A DNA stretch of 64,000 bases from Zelonia costaricensis (taxonomy: Eukaryota > Euglenozoa > Kinetoplastea > Trypanosomatida > Trypanosomatidae), in assembly GCA_030849075.1 (NCBI GenBank), contig JASAOO010003493.1, forward strand, positions 1 to 64,000. The letters are read 5' to 3'. The position numbers and the translations under genes are program-made. The notes below the pieces were generated by a model that saw nothing but the letters and a program-made list of their open reading frames with translations, did not search any database and was not told the DNA's origin. This document shows, one piece after another, positions 47,136-56,646 of this stretch; the stretch's first letter is position 1, and the number at the start of each line of letters is the position of its first letter.

Positions 47136-47917
47136 TGGTGTGCCCCTACTACCGCGAAGTGTGGAGCACCTCCCCTGGTGGGATACAAGTCGCCCTGACG
47201 TCAGGGAAAGGCGGGGGACGGAGCGTGTGGGTGAGGGAGCTGAGGGTGACGGGACGAGAGGGAAATGGTTGGCTGTATGTGATGCGTGTGTGTGTATGTT
47301 GGGGGGGGGGTGCTCGAGTACAACGAGCGCGCCAAGCAAGACTGACTCTGCGCGAGCGGCGAAAGAGCGTCGGCGTGGCAACGCCGGGGAAAGAGAGAGA
47401 ACGCGCGAGAGAGCGCAAATGAGGAAGCGCGGCACGCAGGACGAAGCGCAAGTGGAGGACGGGTTTGGTGGTGCATCAGCTTTGGGCAGTCAACGGCCTC
47501 CGTACGTGAACGCATGGCGTCGAGCGCTTTTGTTGGTTTCCAGTCTCGACACCTCGAAGTGCGTAGGACGCAAAAGAAAAAAAAAACACGTCGTGCCTGT
47601 CCCCAAATGTGCGCACGCCCTTGGGTTACTCGAGCGAACCCATCGTTGGGGTGCCCTTGCATGTTGAGCGTGTCGTTGCTGTTGTTGTCCGACTGTTCAT
47701 TTGTCTGTGTGGCGAGTTTGGTGGAAGCAGCAGCTAGTTGTGTTTGTGCTTGTATGTTTGTATGTGTGTGTGTGTGTGTGTGTGTGTGCGTAGTCGTGCC
47801 TGAAAGTGCATCACAGGTTGCAGACTCGTAACAGCAGCAGGGCCAGGAGAAGCAGCAGCGGTGTCTGTAGGACGTAAACGATACAAGGAAAAGGAGAGCG
47901 CCCGCTCTGCGGCCGCT
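47136..47917 (-). other. Spacer between the RPA1-like and IFT dynein genes
   Basis: A G10 run (about 47301-47310) is the sense pyrimidine tract nearest the dynein ATG. G/A-rich DNA follows at 47385-47440, an A12 run lies at about 47576-47587, and a TG microsatellite at 47762-47790 sits about 130 bases past the RPA1-like stop. No gene is supported. Confidence 0.57.
47762..47790. repeat. (TG)n microsatellite
   Basis: About 13 TG dinucleotides on the plus strand (CA on the sense strand), in the 3' UTR region of the RPA1-like gene. Confidence 0.85.
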
Positions 47918-49852
47918 TCACTCGCGGTCTGCGCCTCCGCGCTCCGTCCGCACGTTCCCGTCCGTAGCCGTTTCCCCCGCCAGCGCGTCCATGACGGAGA
48001 GCAGCGTGTGACAGCCAGGGACGTAGTCGATGTGCTTGCAGCTGGTGATCATGAAGCGCGGCGTGCCAGCAACGCCGTCGTCCACGCCGGCCAACAGCCA
48101 CACCAGCACCGGCGTCCCGACAAGGCTCTCGCAGAGAGCTGTGGCCGCTGCACGTGGCTCACGCTCAAGCCGGCGCGCAAGCATCACCGACGACAGCCCG
48201 AGCAGCGCCTCTCCGGCGGACCTGTGGGCAACAGCGAGCCGCGCGCAAAGCCCGTCGCTGAGCCACACACGCACACGCAGCGTCGGGTACACGTCGGCGG
48301 CGCCGCAGCGACCACACGCTGCCGGCTGCGCCTCGCCCTCGCGCTGGCACACCGCACACGTCCACAGCAGCAGCGGTTGCTCCACCGCCTGGACGCGAGC
48401 CAGGACGGGCAGCGTCGGCGACGACTCGTGCAGGTCGAGGACAAGCTGCATCGCCTTGGCTGGCGCGGCTGCAGCGGGGGACGGCGCATTCGTGGCTGGC
48501 GCCTCAGCAGACGCCTCCGGTTCGGGATCGCCACTGTGTTCGGTGGGCGAGGCAGCCCTGGGGCGTGGCACGAGCTGCACAGCCATGGTGGAGCGCCGAC
48601 TGGACAGGGTCTTGCGCTGCTGGAAGAGCTGCACGGCGCATTGGTGGAAGAGCCAGCGCTCCCCCAGCGCAGGCTCGACGAGGTCGCCGGCGTCGTCCCA
48701 GAGGGTCACCTCGATGTACGGGCCGCTACCGCGCGCCACGTGCGCCGTGGCGTGATCTTCGTCTTGGTCGCCCAGCGTGACGACGGTGCGCCACACTCGG
48801 CTCTGCCTGGCGTGGATGAGTGTCTTGGGCTGCACCGCTACGACGACGCCAACGACGGAGACGTAGTCGCCGAACTGCGCCGCTTCGACAATGTTGCCCA
48901 CGCGCCGCACCTGCGCGGCTCCCTCACCGACAAGAGCGGAGGGATAAAGCGGAAACGCGCTGCTCGCCGGGCCGCGCGGCAGCTCCGCCTCGATCGACTT
49001 CTCCATGAACTGCAGCTCCACCGGCGCACCGCTCTCACCCGTGCCCCACTTCACCGTTCCGTGCGCCAGGCGGTAGCAGCCGTGCAAGAGCACCCGCTCT
49101 CCCAGCGCTTCGACACCAAAGAAGGCTGCCACCATCGCGTCGCCGCGCTCGTCTGCGAGGAGGCAACGGAAGACGAAACGTGTAGACGTGCCGTAGCCGC
49201 CGCAGCTGCCGCGCAGGTTGACCCCGCCCGTGTCGAAGCGGCCGCCTTGCGCGTTGAGGGCATACGCGCGACCCTTCCACACGACCCGCGCCGTGACGCA
49301 CCAGTTGCCCAGCGCCTTCTGCGGTGCCTCGGTGAAGTCGCGCAGCGCGATGGGGTGCGATGGGCGCTGCTGCAGATCGACCGCAGCGGCGGCAGCGGCG
49401 TCCTCCTCCTCATCCGTGCAGCGCCGCAGCAGCGACTGCGCTGAGAGCGGGAAGACAGACTCGGTGACGCGCGGCTGGCCGAGCAGTCGAGCGGTGCTGT
49501 GCGTGTACTGCACCTGCAGGGGTACCACAACGTTAAGACCGTTGGTGGCCGTCACGAGCGCGTGCGAGAGCAGCGTCATGCAGCAGCCCACCTCGATGGC
49601 AAAGGCGGCGATGGCGTCCTCGAGCGGTGTGCGCGGCGGCACGACGAGCCACGCCAGGGACTCCGAGTCCGACACGGCCACGTAAAAGCGCGAAGGCCCG
49701 CTCACGGCGGTGGGCACGCGTGGGTAGCGCTGGATATCCACCACCTGCACAGTGGGCTGCGGCCACTGCGCCTGCCACGCCGCCACCTCCTTCGGTGCCT
49801 GCGAGAGCGTCACGGCCGCGGCGCAGAACCCGGCGGAAAGGGCCTCCATCAT
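47918..49852 (-). CDS. RPA1-like multi-OB-fold protein with a zinc ribbon
   Basis: A 644-residue protein resembling the large subunit of replication protein A but divergent. OB-fold-like blocks are seen at about 170-290 (LRDFTEAPQKALGNWCVTARVVWKG) and 315-430 (AQFGDYVSVVGVVVAVQPKT then GPYIEVTLWDDAGDLV, the usual OB pattern of RPA DNA-binding domains). A third block after a Pro/Ala linker carries a zinc ribbon, CAVC-x10-CGRC (C499, C502, C513, C516), the position it has in RPA1 DBD-C. The N-terminal ~150 residues are unassigned. It should bind single-stranded DNA in replication, repair or meiosis. The length and divergence suggest a paralogue (as MEIOB or RADX are elsewhere) rather than the main trypanosomatid RPA1, which is shorter. 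Start ATG at 49850-49852; a second ATG follows immediately. Confidence 0.82.
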   Translation of the reverse strand: MMEALSAGFCAAAVTLSQAPKEVAAWQAQWPQPTVQVVDIQRYPRVPTAVSGPSRFYVAVSDSESLAWLVVPPRTPLEDAIAAFAIEVGCCMTLLSHALVTATNGLNVVVPLQVQYTHSTARLLGQPRVTESVFPLSAQSLLRRCTDEEEDAAAAAAVDLQQRPSHPIALRDFTEAPQKALGNWCVTARVVWKGRAYALNAQGGRFDTGGVNLRGSCGGYGTSTRFVFRCLLADERGDAMVAAFFGVEALGERVLLHGCYRLAHGTVKWGTGESGAPVELQFMEKSIEAELPRGPASSAFPLYPSALVGEGAAQVRRVGNIVEAAQFGDYVSVVGVVVAVQPKTLIHARQSRVWRTVVTLGDQDEDHATAHVARGSGPYIEVTLWDDAGDLVEPALGERWLFHQCAVQLFQQRKTLSSRRSTMAVQLVPRPRAASPTEHSGDPEPEASAEAPATNAPSPAAAAPAKAMQLVLDLHESSPTLPVLARVQAVEQPLLLWTCAVCQREGEAQPAACGRCGAADVYPTLRVRVWLSDGLCARLAVAHRSAGEALLGLSSVMLARRLEREPRAAATALCESLVGTPVLVWLLAGVDDGVAGTPRFMITSCKHIDYVPGCHTLLSVMDALAGETATDGNVRTERGGADRE

Positions 49853-50456
49853 CGAGCGTCTGGGAGGGGGGAGGGAGAGGGCTAGACAAGTGAAGGGAGG
49901 GGGAGCGGGGGGGTGAGGGTGGGGGGAGGGGGCGCCTCAGCGCGTGGTGCAGCACCGACCGCACACGGGTAAGCTGGGTTGGGGTTGGGTGGCCGCAGGA
50001 GAGGAGTGGAGCGAGGGGAGGCGAGAGGTGACAAGTGGGAGAGTGCAGATGCGGGAATGCCGATTTGAATATCCGATGTCGGGGCTATGGTCGACGAGGC
50101 AACACGCGCCGCCGCTTGCTCCCGTCGTGCGTGCGTGGTAACCCGCGGAGGGTACAGCAGTGATGTGCCGGTTATTGGCTCTCTGCTGGCTACGCAGACT
50201 TCAACGGTACGGTGGGACGTGCTGGATAGACGCACAGTTCAACCACTCACAGCCGCGTGCATTATTGTGCTGGGGACGTCTAGTGGTACACGAGGGAGGC
50301 TGAGGATGCAGGGGGGGGAGGGGGGGCGGGGCTGAAGTAAGAAAGGGAGGCGCTCTAGTCACGGGCCCGCTGGTGCGGTGCGGCGTGTTGTGGCAGAAAG
50401 TCGGATGGGCTCACAAGCATCAAGGCGTTGGGCGCACAGCACGGGGTCGCGGTGTG
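49853..50456 (-). other. Spacer between the basic low-complexity and RPA1-like genes
   Basis: A dense plus-strand purine region at 49862-49931 lies immediately upstream of the RPA1-like ATG, so the sense pyrimidine tract is unusually close; an AG at about 49882 would leave a leader of about 30 nt. Another G-rich run is at about 50310-50333. No gene is supported. Confidence 0.57.
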
Positions 50457-51965
50457 TCAGGTTGAGCCTTGGAAGAGGTCCTCCCGTTTCAGCACTGTCG
50501 CCGGCATCCGAAACCCCTCCAGCAGGCTCGGCTTTGCGCTCGGGGCCGCGTCAGCGACACGCGCGTCCGCCGCCGCCCCGCGGTGAGCTGATCGCAGCTT
50601 TGGAGACGGCGTCAGCGGCGACACCTCCACCTCGGCTCGCTCGGCCGCGACGCCGGACGGGCGCGCCGAGTGCACGGCGGGGGATGAGGCGCGGTGGAGT
50701 GGACTTCGGTACTGCTGCTGCGGTGGCGGAGACGGCTGGCGCGGCAGAGGACGGCGCCACTGCGTCTGCTCCGCCCACGGGCGGTGCAATTCGCTGTCCA
50801 ACGCAAGCGCTGCCGCTTGCTCGGCGACGGGCCGGTACGGCACACTGTCGGCGCTGAGCCTTGTTGCCCAGTCGTCCTGCTGAGACCGCCACGGAGTCGC
50901 TGTCGTGTGCCGCCGGTCGCTTCCGTTGGCGGCCGCGCCGGCGTGCGAGGCGCGGTGGCTGGATGAGGACCCGTAGATGATGCACGGCTCGAAGCGGGAG
51001 TGGGGCTGCCCGGGAGAGGCTTGCGTGCGCAGCGGCAGGGGGCTTTCACCAAAGCGCGCTCGTGGCGGGCTGCGCTGCGTCGCCAAAGGGCTCCAGCGCG
51101 ACGCGGGCGCTGACACGTCGTAGCTGCGATCCGCGGCGAGACTGCGCGGCACCTCCCGCGCTGCCGGGGTCGCAGACACCGCTGCGACAGGTGTAACTGA
51201 TGCGGCGTCGGCACGGCCGGCCACGCTCACCACGGCCGGCACGCCACCGCGCGTGGCGGGGGCGGCTGCCGAGGTGCGTGCCTGCGGTCCGGCGGCGTAC
51301 GAGGCCTCCTTTCTTTCCCGCGCTTCGATGCGCCGCAGCACCTGCTGGTTGGCCTCCATGCGCAGCAGCGCCGCCCGCGTCCACGGCTCCGCGCTCCCCT
51401 CAGTGGCGGGGCCGGCGGCGGCGGTGAGTGACGGTGGCGGGAGCTTCCGCGACGCGCTTGAGGTGCGCCGCTGCTGCGTCGACGGCGATGGCGGGGGCCT
51501 GCTGGTCCGCGGCACAGGACGCGGGGCATGGCGCTGGTACTCCGTGACGCGGGCCTTGACCGCGTAGAAGTGCACGTCGGCCGGGTCGAGGTGGGCGCTG
51601 CTGTAGTAGTGCAGCCGGAAGACCTCCTTGTTTCCGTTGTCGTTGTCCAGCTCGCGGCGGTACTCCTTCAGCGTCTGTGGAGCGCCGTTCGCGCCCCTCT
51701 CTGGCGAAGGCGCGGCACCCGAGGACACTGCTGCGGAGCGGGGATGCACGTCGTCGGCGGTCGTGGGAGGAGCGGTCCGCTCTGCCTTGCGTGCGGCAGA
51801 GGCCTGCAGACGGCGCGTCCGCTCCTCGCGCATCACCGCCTCGAGAGCAAGTCGCCGGTCCCGCAAGCTCGGTGCCTCGTCTTGCACCGTCACGAGGTTT
51901 GAGGCAACACGGTGCACCTCGACAGGGTCGGCCCCTGGCGGCTCCACGTTGTTGTGCGACGCCAT
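50457..51965 (-). CDS. Basic low-complexity protein of unknown function
   Basis: I do not recognise this 502-residue protein. It starts MASHNNVEPPG at the ATG 51963-51965. It is rich in Ala, Ser, Pro and Arg and mostly disordered, with little hydrophobic core and no signal peptide or membrane helix. Two ordered-looking patches stand out: residues 30-62 (a charged helix, LRDRRLALEAVMREERTRR) and 97-146 (LKEYRRELDNDNGNKEVFRL, then HYYSSAHLDPADVHFYAVKA), the latter looking conserved rather than random. A third helix (about 190-215) has alternating Leu and Arg/Glu. Many SP/TP and RSxS sites suggest phosphorylation. A cytoskeleton-associated role is common for such proteins in trypanosomatids, but nothing here proves it. 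Real-gene status rests on the intact long frame, position in the array and the upstream pyrimidine tract (52022-52046). Confidence 0.72.
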   Translation of the reverse strand: MASHNNVEPPGADPVEVHRVASNLVTVQDEAPSLRDRRLALEAVMREERTRRLQASAARKAERTAPPTTADDVHPRSAAVSSGAAPSPERGANGAPQTLKEYRRELDNDNGNKEVFRLHYYSSAHLDPADVHFYAVKARVTEYQRHAPRPVPRTSRPPPSPSTQQRRTSSASRKLPPPSLTAAAGPATEGSAEPWTRAALLRMEANQQVLRRIEARERKEASYAAGPQARTSAAAPATRGGVPAVVSVAGRADAASVTPVAAVSATPAAREVPRSLAADRSYDVSAPASRWSPLATQRSPPRARFGESPLPLRTQASPGQPHSRFEPCIIYGSSSSHRASHAGAAANGSDRRHTTATPWRSQQDDWATRLSADSVPYRPVAEQAAALALDSELHRPWAEQTQWRRPLPRQPSPPPQQQYRSPLHRASSPAVHSARPSGVAAERAEVEVSPLTPSPKLRSAHRGAAADARVADAAPSAKPSLLEGFRMPATVLKREDLFQGST

Positions 51966-53245
51966 CGCACAGCGGGGCAGCTCGCCGCTCCGGAAGCGGT
52001 CGCCGCCGCTTCTCGTTGGACGGGTGGTGGGGGGGGTGGTGGAAGGCTGAAGTGAACGGAGGGGCGCCTGCAGTGTCGCGTGTGCTCGTCCACTTCGGCG
52101 CCAGCTACGCCAGTCCCTTCTGTTTCTGCAGCGGAGCCGTTGTGGATGGGTTTGAGCGTGTTGCCCGTGATGAGCGCATAAGCAGGTGGTCCCAGGTCCG
52201 ATGCAGCGGGGAGAGCATCGTGGGACGACAGTGGAAGGTGAAAACGCAGCGGCCGTGTCGATTAGACCGGCAGTGGCGCACTCAAACGGGCAGTCACACG
52301 GATGAGGTACGAGGGGGGGGGAGGGGAGTGCGCAGGCTGGATCGCTCGCAACTAGCGCTCGTACGTTACGGCACAACTGACCTGATCACCCTCCTCGCTG
52401 GGGGCCGAGACGGCAACCGGGAGTTGGGCTTTCCGTTGCTCATCTGAGAGCCAAGGTCGTGTCAGGGGCACCTCCAACCACCGCGACAACCCAGCAAGAG
52501 CGGATGCGCAGCGGCGCCTCTCTCCGTGCTGCTGCTGTGCAGAGTGGCAAACTACTCGCAGGCACTGCGGCCACGCCGTTTCTGTTTGCGGCGGTGTTGC
52601 GGTCACTTCTCTTTGTTTTGCCGTGTTACCGACACACAGACACACACACACACACACACACACGGGCGCACACCAATGCCAAACCCGCCGGCACCCTAAA
52701 AGCAAGGTGCACTTAATCAAGGACGAAGAGTTGGGGCAGGGGGAGGGGAGGGGGTGGGGGTGAGGGGGGAACGGCAATGGAAGCGAGCGCAGCTGGGCAA
52801 CACCGATTCGCCACCTGCAACGACGAGCACACCCCCTCTTCAGCCCTCGTCAAACAGAGCAGTGGCTCCGCTGCCGCGAGACGAGGCGTAGAGTTCCACC
52901 ACCGACATGAGCGCCGATTAAACCAAGCAAAAAACCTAGCACAACCACGAATGATGCAACGCACCGCACACGCCACGCCTAACCGCACACACACACACAC
53001 ACACAAGGACACAGACAAACGTACACACGCGCACTGAGGAGCGCAACGCACCGGGTGACTCCACAGCGGCACAACCGCACCCATCAGACCCGTTTCTCGC
53101 TGCAACGCCGCTCCCGCTCCGTGGTGGCTCGTGCCGCCACCCACGCCAAGGAAGAAAGGAAGCCTGTCAGAGGCGGCGCTGCAGAGCTCTGCGGCGCGCC
53201 GGTACCGAAGGGAGGAAAACGCAAGCGGCTGCGGGTTGCGGAGGC
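51966..53245 (-). other. Spacer between the EMC1 and basic low-complexity protein genes
   Basis: The nearest sense pyrimidine tract to the downstream gene is the plus-strand G run at about 52022-52046; others are at about 52310-52326 and 52736-52772. Two CA microsatellites on the plus strand (about 52633-52664 and 52985-53005) are TG on the sense strand, opposite to the orientation in most other spacers. No gene is supported. Confidence 0.55.
52633..52664. repeat. (CA)n microsatellite, TG on the sense strand
   Basis: About 12 CA-type dinucleotides on the plus strand, with a second shorter one at about 52985-53005. The orientation is opposite to the microsatellites at 24.0, 25.2, 29.6 and 47.8 kb. 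Confidence 0.8.
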
Positions 53246-55711
53246 TCACTGCCAGGCGGCGTTGAGCACCTTGCGGTTGACAAAGTAGCGCGCCATCACG
53301 GACAGCGCCGCGAAGCCGCCGACGAGGGCGATGAGCAGCGGCTTGTTGAAGTCGCTGTTCAGGAGGTCGAACGGCTTGCCCGAGGAGGAGCGGACGTAGA
53401 AGAGGTCGAGGCCCGACACGACGACGTGGCACGAGCTCTCCAGCCCGGTCGGCTCCGTCGTGATCTTGCGCGGGAAGGCGATGCGGTGCTTGTGCGACGC
53501 GTAGAGGAAGCTGGGGAGCAGCACGTGCGTCATCTGGCGACCCTTCTCGTTTGGCAGTGGGAACTGGTTGCCTGCGAGGACCTGGCGCAGCTCCACGACG
53601 ACGACGCGGCCGGTCGCGTACGCGAGCACGAGGCTCTTGCGGGCGATGGCGTTGTAGGAGGTGGTGACACCCATGTCCGCGAGCGGGCCACCGAAGGAGC
53701 CGAGGGTGGAGACGGCCACGATCGGCGGGCGTGCGGCGCGAGAGCTGAACTCGCGCTTCGTGTTGACAAAGAAGGAGGCGAAGACTTGCGGGATGGTGGC
53801 ACCGGCGGCCTTCGACACGACCGGGGCGTTGTCGTCCTCGAAGAGCTCCCACACGCCGAAGCAGTAGCGCATCTTCTTGGCGTCCAGGAAGTAGTACACG
53901 ATGGTGTGCTCGACAATGACCATCTTCACGTCGCCCTCCACGTTGGCGTGCCGCGCCGTCGCCAAGACGCTGCCAGTCACGACATCGATCGCCGTCACCA
54001 CGAGAGTTGGCAGCTCGTCCTCGGCCGGCTCGTAGTGCGCCACGGCGATGACGTTGCGCATGGGGAAGGTGCGGCGCACCTCGTCAATGGGCTCCTTGCC
54101 GGAGATGTTCGGGTAAACGCGCAGGTTGTTGACGATGTTCGTCCGCCGCGGGTCGCTGCCCGCGGCGTGCGCCACAATGGAGGACGGCATCTGCAGCGAC
54201 CACGTCGGCTGCGCGCCCGCCTCGACGCTCACGCTGTAGCCCTCGAGCACGCCGGAGGCGCCGTGGCTGACGAACGTGAAGAACCCGCCGTGCGGCAGCG
54301 AGCCCGTCACCGATAGGTCGGCCGCCACCTCCAGCTGCGGCGTGGAGAGGATGGCGTTGTCCGACGTCGACACGCTCGTGATGGCGCGCGTGGCGAGGTC
54401 GACGACCACGTACCCGCTGACCGCACCGCAGGCGGCGTACACGACGGCAGTGTGGCCGTCATCGCGGACAACCAGGCCGTACACCTGCACCTTGGCCATC
54501 GACGGCGCCTTCATGGCCGCCACTAGCTCGCGCGAGAAGTCCTGAATGAAGTCGACCTGACTGCCCATGCTGGCGATCGGGATCGAGTAGAGGGTGCCGT
54601 AGCGGGAGGCGAGCAGCACGTTCTTGTTGAAGTGGAAGTGATCCAGCGGACCCATCGGCTCCACAATCGCGGTGGCCGCCACGTTCGCGAGCGCCTCAAA
54701 GCGGCGCCACAGCAGGCCCGCCGCGGCGCTGACGAGCTGCAGGTTGTGCGCGCCGGTCTTGATCAGGACCACCACGTCGCCGTCCGCCCGCTCGAACGCC
54801 GCCAGCGGGTAGGCGGTGATGCTGCTGCCCGTGTTGGGGATGGTGAGCTTCGATGACGGGTACGTGATGACCATCGTCTCGGCCTTCGTCTCCACGCGCA
54901 CGACGCCGCGCGACTCACCCGACTCGGCGTCGCGCACGACGGCGATGCCGCAGTCGGCGCACGCCACCTCGCTCACGGCATCGCCGGCGGCCGGGAACGA
55001 GCGGAGCGTCGCGGCGTCGCGCGTGGTGAGGTGGCCGTCGGCCGCGACGCTGGTCACGATGCCGGCAACGCTGCGCTCCTTTGCCAGCGTGTCGAGCCGG
55101 TGCACGTCCGCGGTGCTGGCACCGCGGTTCACGACGACCAGCGAGCCGGCGATGAGCACCTTCGAGACCCCGCTCGGCACGCTGGCGGAGGCCGCCACTG
55201 GGATCGACTGCTCCTCCGACGAGAGCGAGAACTCGAAGCGCTTCAGCTCGGCGCCGTCGTAGGTGACAACTACCGCCGTGCTGCCCTTCACGGCGCACGC
55301 AGCCGCCTGCAGCGGGACGGCGCTGATGCTCTGCAGTGCATACGATACCTCGATCGAGCCAGTTGTCGGGTCCAGCACCAGCGCCGCGCCGGCACTGTTG
55401 ACAGTGAGCACCGCCTGCGCCCCTGCCGCAACGCAGAGCGGGGTGGCAGAGGACAGCTGCCGCCAGGTGAGGTTGAGACCGCCGTACGGCCCCACCGCGA
55501 TCGCGGCCACCGCGCCGTCCTCGGAGGCGACGTAGAGGAGCTGTGGGTCGGCCGACACCTGCACGGCGGTGTCTTGAACGTTGCCGACGAGGTGCATCAA
55601 CCAGTCCCGCAGTCCCTGCTCATCCTCGTGGATGGCGAGCGCTGGCGCACAAGCCAGCAACAGCAGCACGGCTGCCGCGCAGGTCAGCGCTACGGCGCGC
55701 AGCATCGACAT
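53246..55711 (-). CDS. EMC1: ER membrane protein complex subunit 1 (EMC1)
   Basis: Largest luminal subunit of the EMC, which inserts tail-anchored and multipass proteins into the ER membrane. The 821-residue product begins with a signal peptide (about 1-27, core VALTCAAAVLLLLACAPALA) and then EDEQGLRDWLMHLVGNV, near the typical EMC1 start. PQQ-like beta-propeller repeats fill most of the chain (strand pairs such as LLYVASEDGAVAAIAVG). The conserved C-terminal domain is clear: TLGSFGGPLADMGVT, then KSLVLAYATGRVVVVEL, then KPFDLLNSDFNKPLLI, followed by one membrane helix (about 793-812) and a short cytosolic end. The length is slightly below the metazoan protein (about 990). The ATG at 55709-55711 is the first after the pyrimidine tract at 55970-55999; an in-frame ATG two codons later is an alternative. 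Confidence 0.94.
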   Translation of the reverse strand: MSMLRAVALTCAAAVLLLLACAPALAIHEDEQGLRDWLMHLVGNVQDTAVQVSADPQLLYVASEDGAVAAIAVGPYGGLNLTWRQLSSATPLCVAAGAQAVLTVNSAGAALVLDPTTGSIEVSYALQSISAVPLQAAACAVKGSTAVVVTYDGAELKRFEFSLSSEEQSIPVAASASVPSGVSKVLIAGSLVVVNRGASTADVHRLDTLAKERSVAGIVTSVAADGHLTTRDAATLRSFPAAGDAVSEVACADCGIAVVRDAESGESRGVVRVETKAETMVITYPSSKLTIPNTGSSITAYPLAAFERADGDVVVLIKTGAHNLQLVSAAAGLLWRRFEALANVAATAIVEPMGPLDHFHFNKNVLLASRYGTLYSIPIASMGSQVDFIQDFSRELVAAMKAPSMAKVQVYGLVVRDDGHTAVVYAACGAVSGYVVVDLATRAITSVSTSDNAILSTPQLEVAADLSVTGSLPHGGFFTFVSHGASGVLEGYSVSVEAGAQPTWSLQMPSSIVAHAAGSDPRRTNIVNNLRVYPNISGKEPIDEVRRTFPMRNVIAVAHYEPAEDELPTLVVTAIDVVTGSVLATARHANVEGDVKMVIVEHTIVYYFLDAKKMRYCFGVWELFEDDNAPVVSKAAGATIPQVFASFFVNTKREFSSRAARPPIVAVSTLGSFGGPLADMGVTTSYNAIARKSLVLAYATGRVVVVELRQVLAGNQFPLPNEKGRQMTHVLLPSFLYASHKHRIAFPRKITTEPTGLESSCHVVVSGLDLFYVRSSSGKPFDLLNSDFNKPLLIALVGGFAALSVMARYFVNRKVLNAAWQ

Positions 55712-56646
55712 CGTAAGATGAAGGATCCGTGTGCGTGTGTGAGCGAAACGACAACGGTGTGCGGGGGAGGGGTGCACGGGCGAAGGAGGAGGAGCGTTGC
55801 ACAGGTGCGCCGATCCTGTGGAGCAGACGAGAAAGCACCGCAGCCAGTACGAGTTTTGTGGGTGTGAGCGACGGGGCAGCGTCGACGCGATGGGTACCGT
55901 CTGTCCTTCCGCACGGTGTGTCTCGCTCGATGGGCTGTGTAGCGTTAAAGGGAAGTGGGAATGGCTGGGAAGGAGGGGAGAAGAGGGGGGGGAGGGTAGA
56001 TGACGTGAGTTAGTGAGGGGCAAGCGCGGAAAAAGAGGTACAAAAGACGTGGGCAGCGATGAGCGTGTGTCGACTCAAGACTCCAACTGCAGTGGAGGAG
56101 CGCATCGTGCGTGTGCGTGTGGGTGGGTCGCAGGGGGGTGAGAGGGAGGGGTAACCAGTGGGAGAGGAAGGGTAGGGGCCGCAAGAGAAGGAAGGTGGGG
56201 GGTGAGGTGAGGGGCGAAACAGCGAGCAGTAGGAGGGTAGCACAGCAGGGGCAGTGTCTGAGAGAGGTCGACGGGCCACGACGTGAACCACCTTGTTCGA
56301 TGTACACAGAGCGGCTGACCGCATCGCGACCGCCGCTAGCACAGGAGGAGCGTTAGACAAAAGCCCCTCCCCTCCCCCCTACCGGGAAGCAGAGGGTGAC
56401 GAGCAGGTCAACTTCTGCCTTCGACTTCGTTCGGTCACGACCGTTGCGCCACGTCGAGGCGCAGGCCTGTCGAAGCCCTTCACACGGGTCACACACGTGG
56501 GCGCATTAGAGCTGCCTCGGTCGCAGCAGGGGTGAATACTGTAAACACGCACGCACAGACGCACACAAACACAAACACCAAATGATGCACTCAGGCATCC
56601 ACCGCCCCTTGAATGAAGTGGGCCGCACGTCGGAATCAGGCGCTTC
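55712..56646 (-). other. Spacer between the alpha/beta-hydrolase-like and EMC1 genes
   Basis: A plus-strand purine tract at 55970-55999 is the likely sense pyrimidine run for EMC1. Further G-rich DNA spans 56115-56215. The CT-rich patch at about 56366-56384 has the opposite polarity. No gene is supported. Confidence 0.56.

Noticed and set aside
47136..47435. 100-codon N-terminal extension of the dynein heavy chain
   Set aside because: Low-complexity sequence across the pyrimidine tract; the ATG at 47133-47135 fits better.
55712..56023. 104-codon N-terminal extension of EMC1
   Set aside because: It would hide the signal peptide and passes through the splice-region tract.
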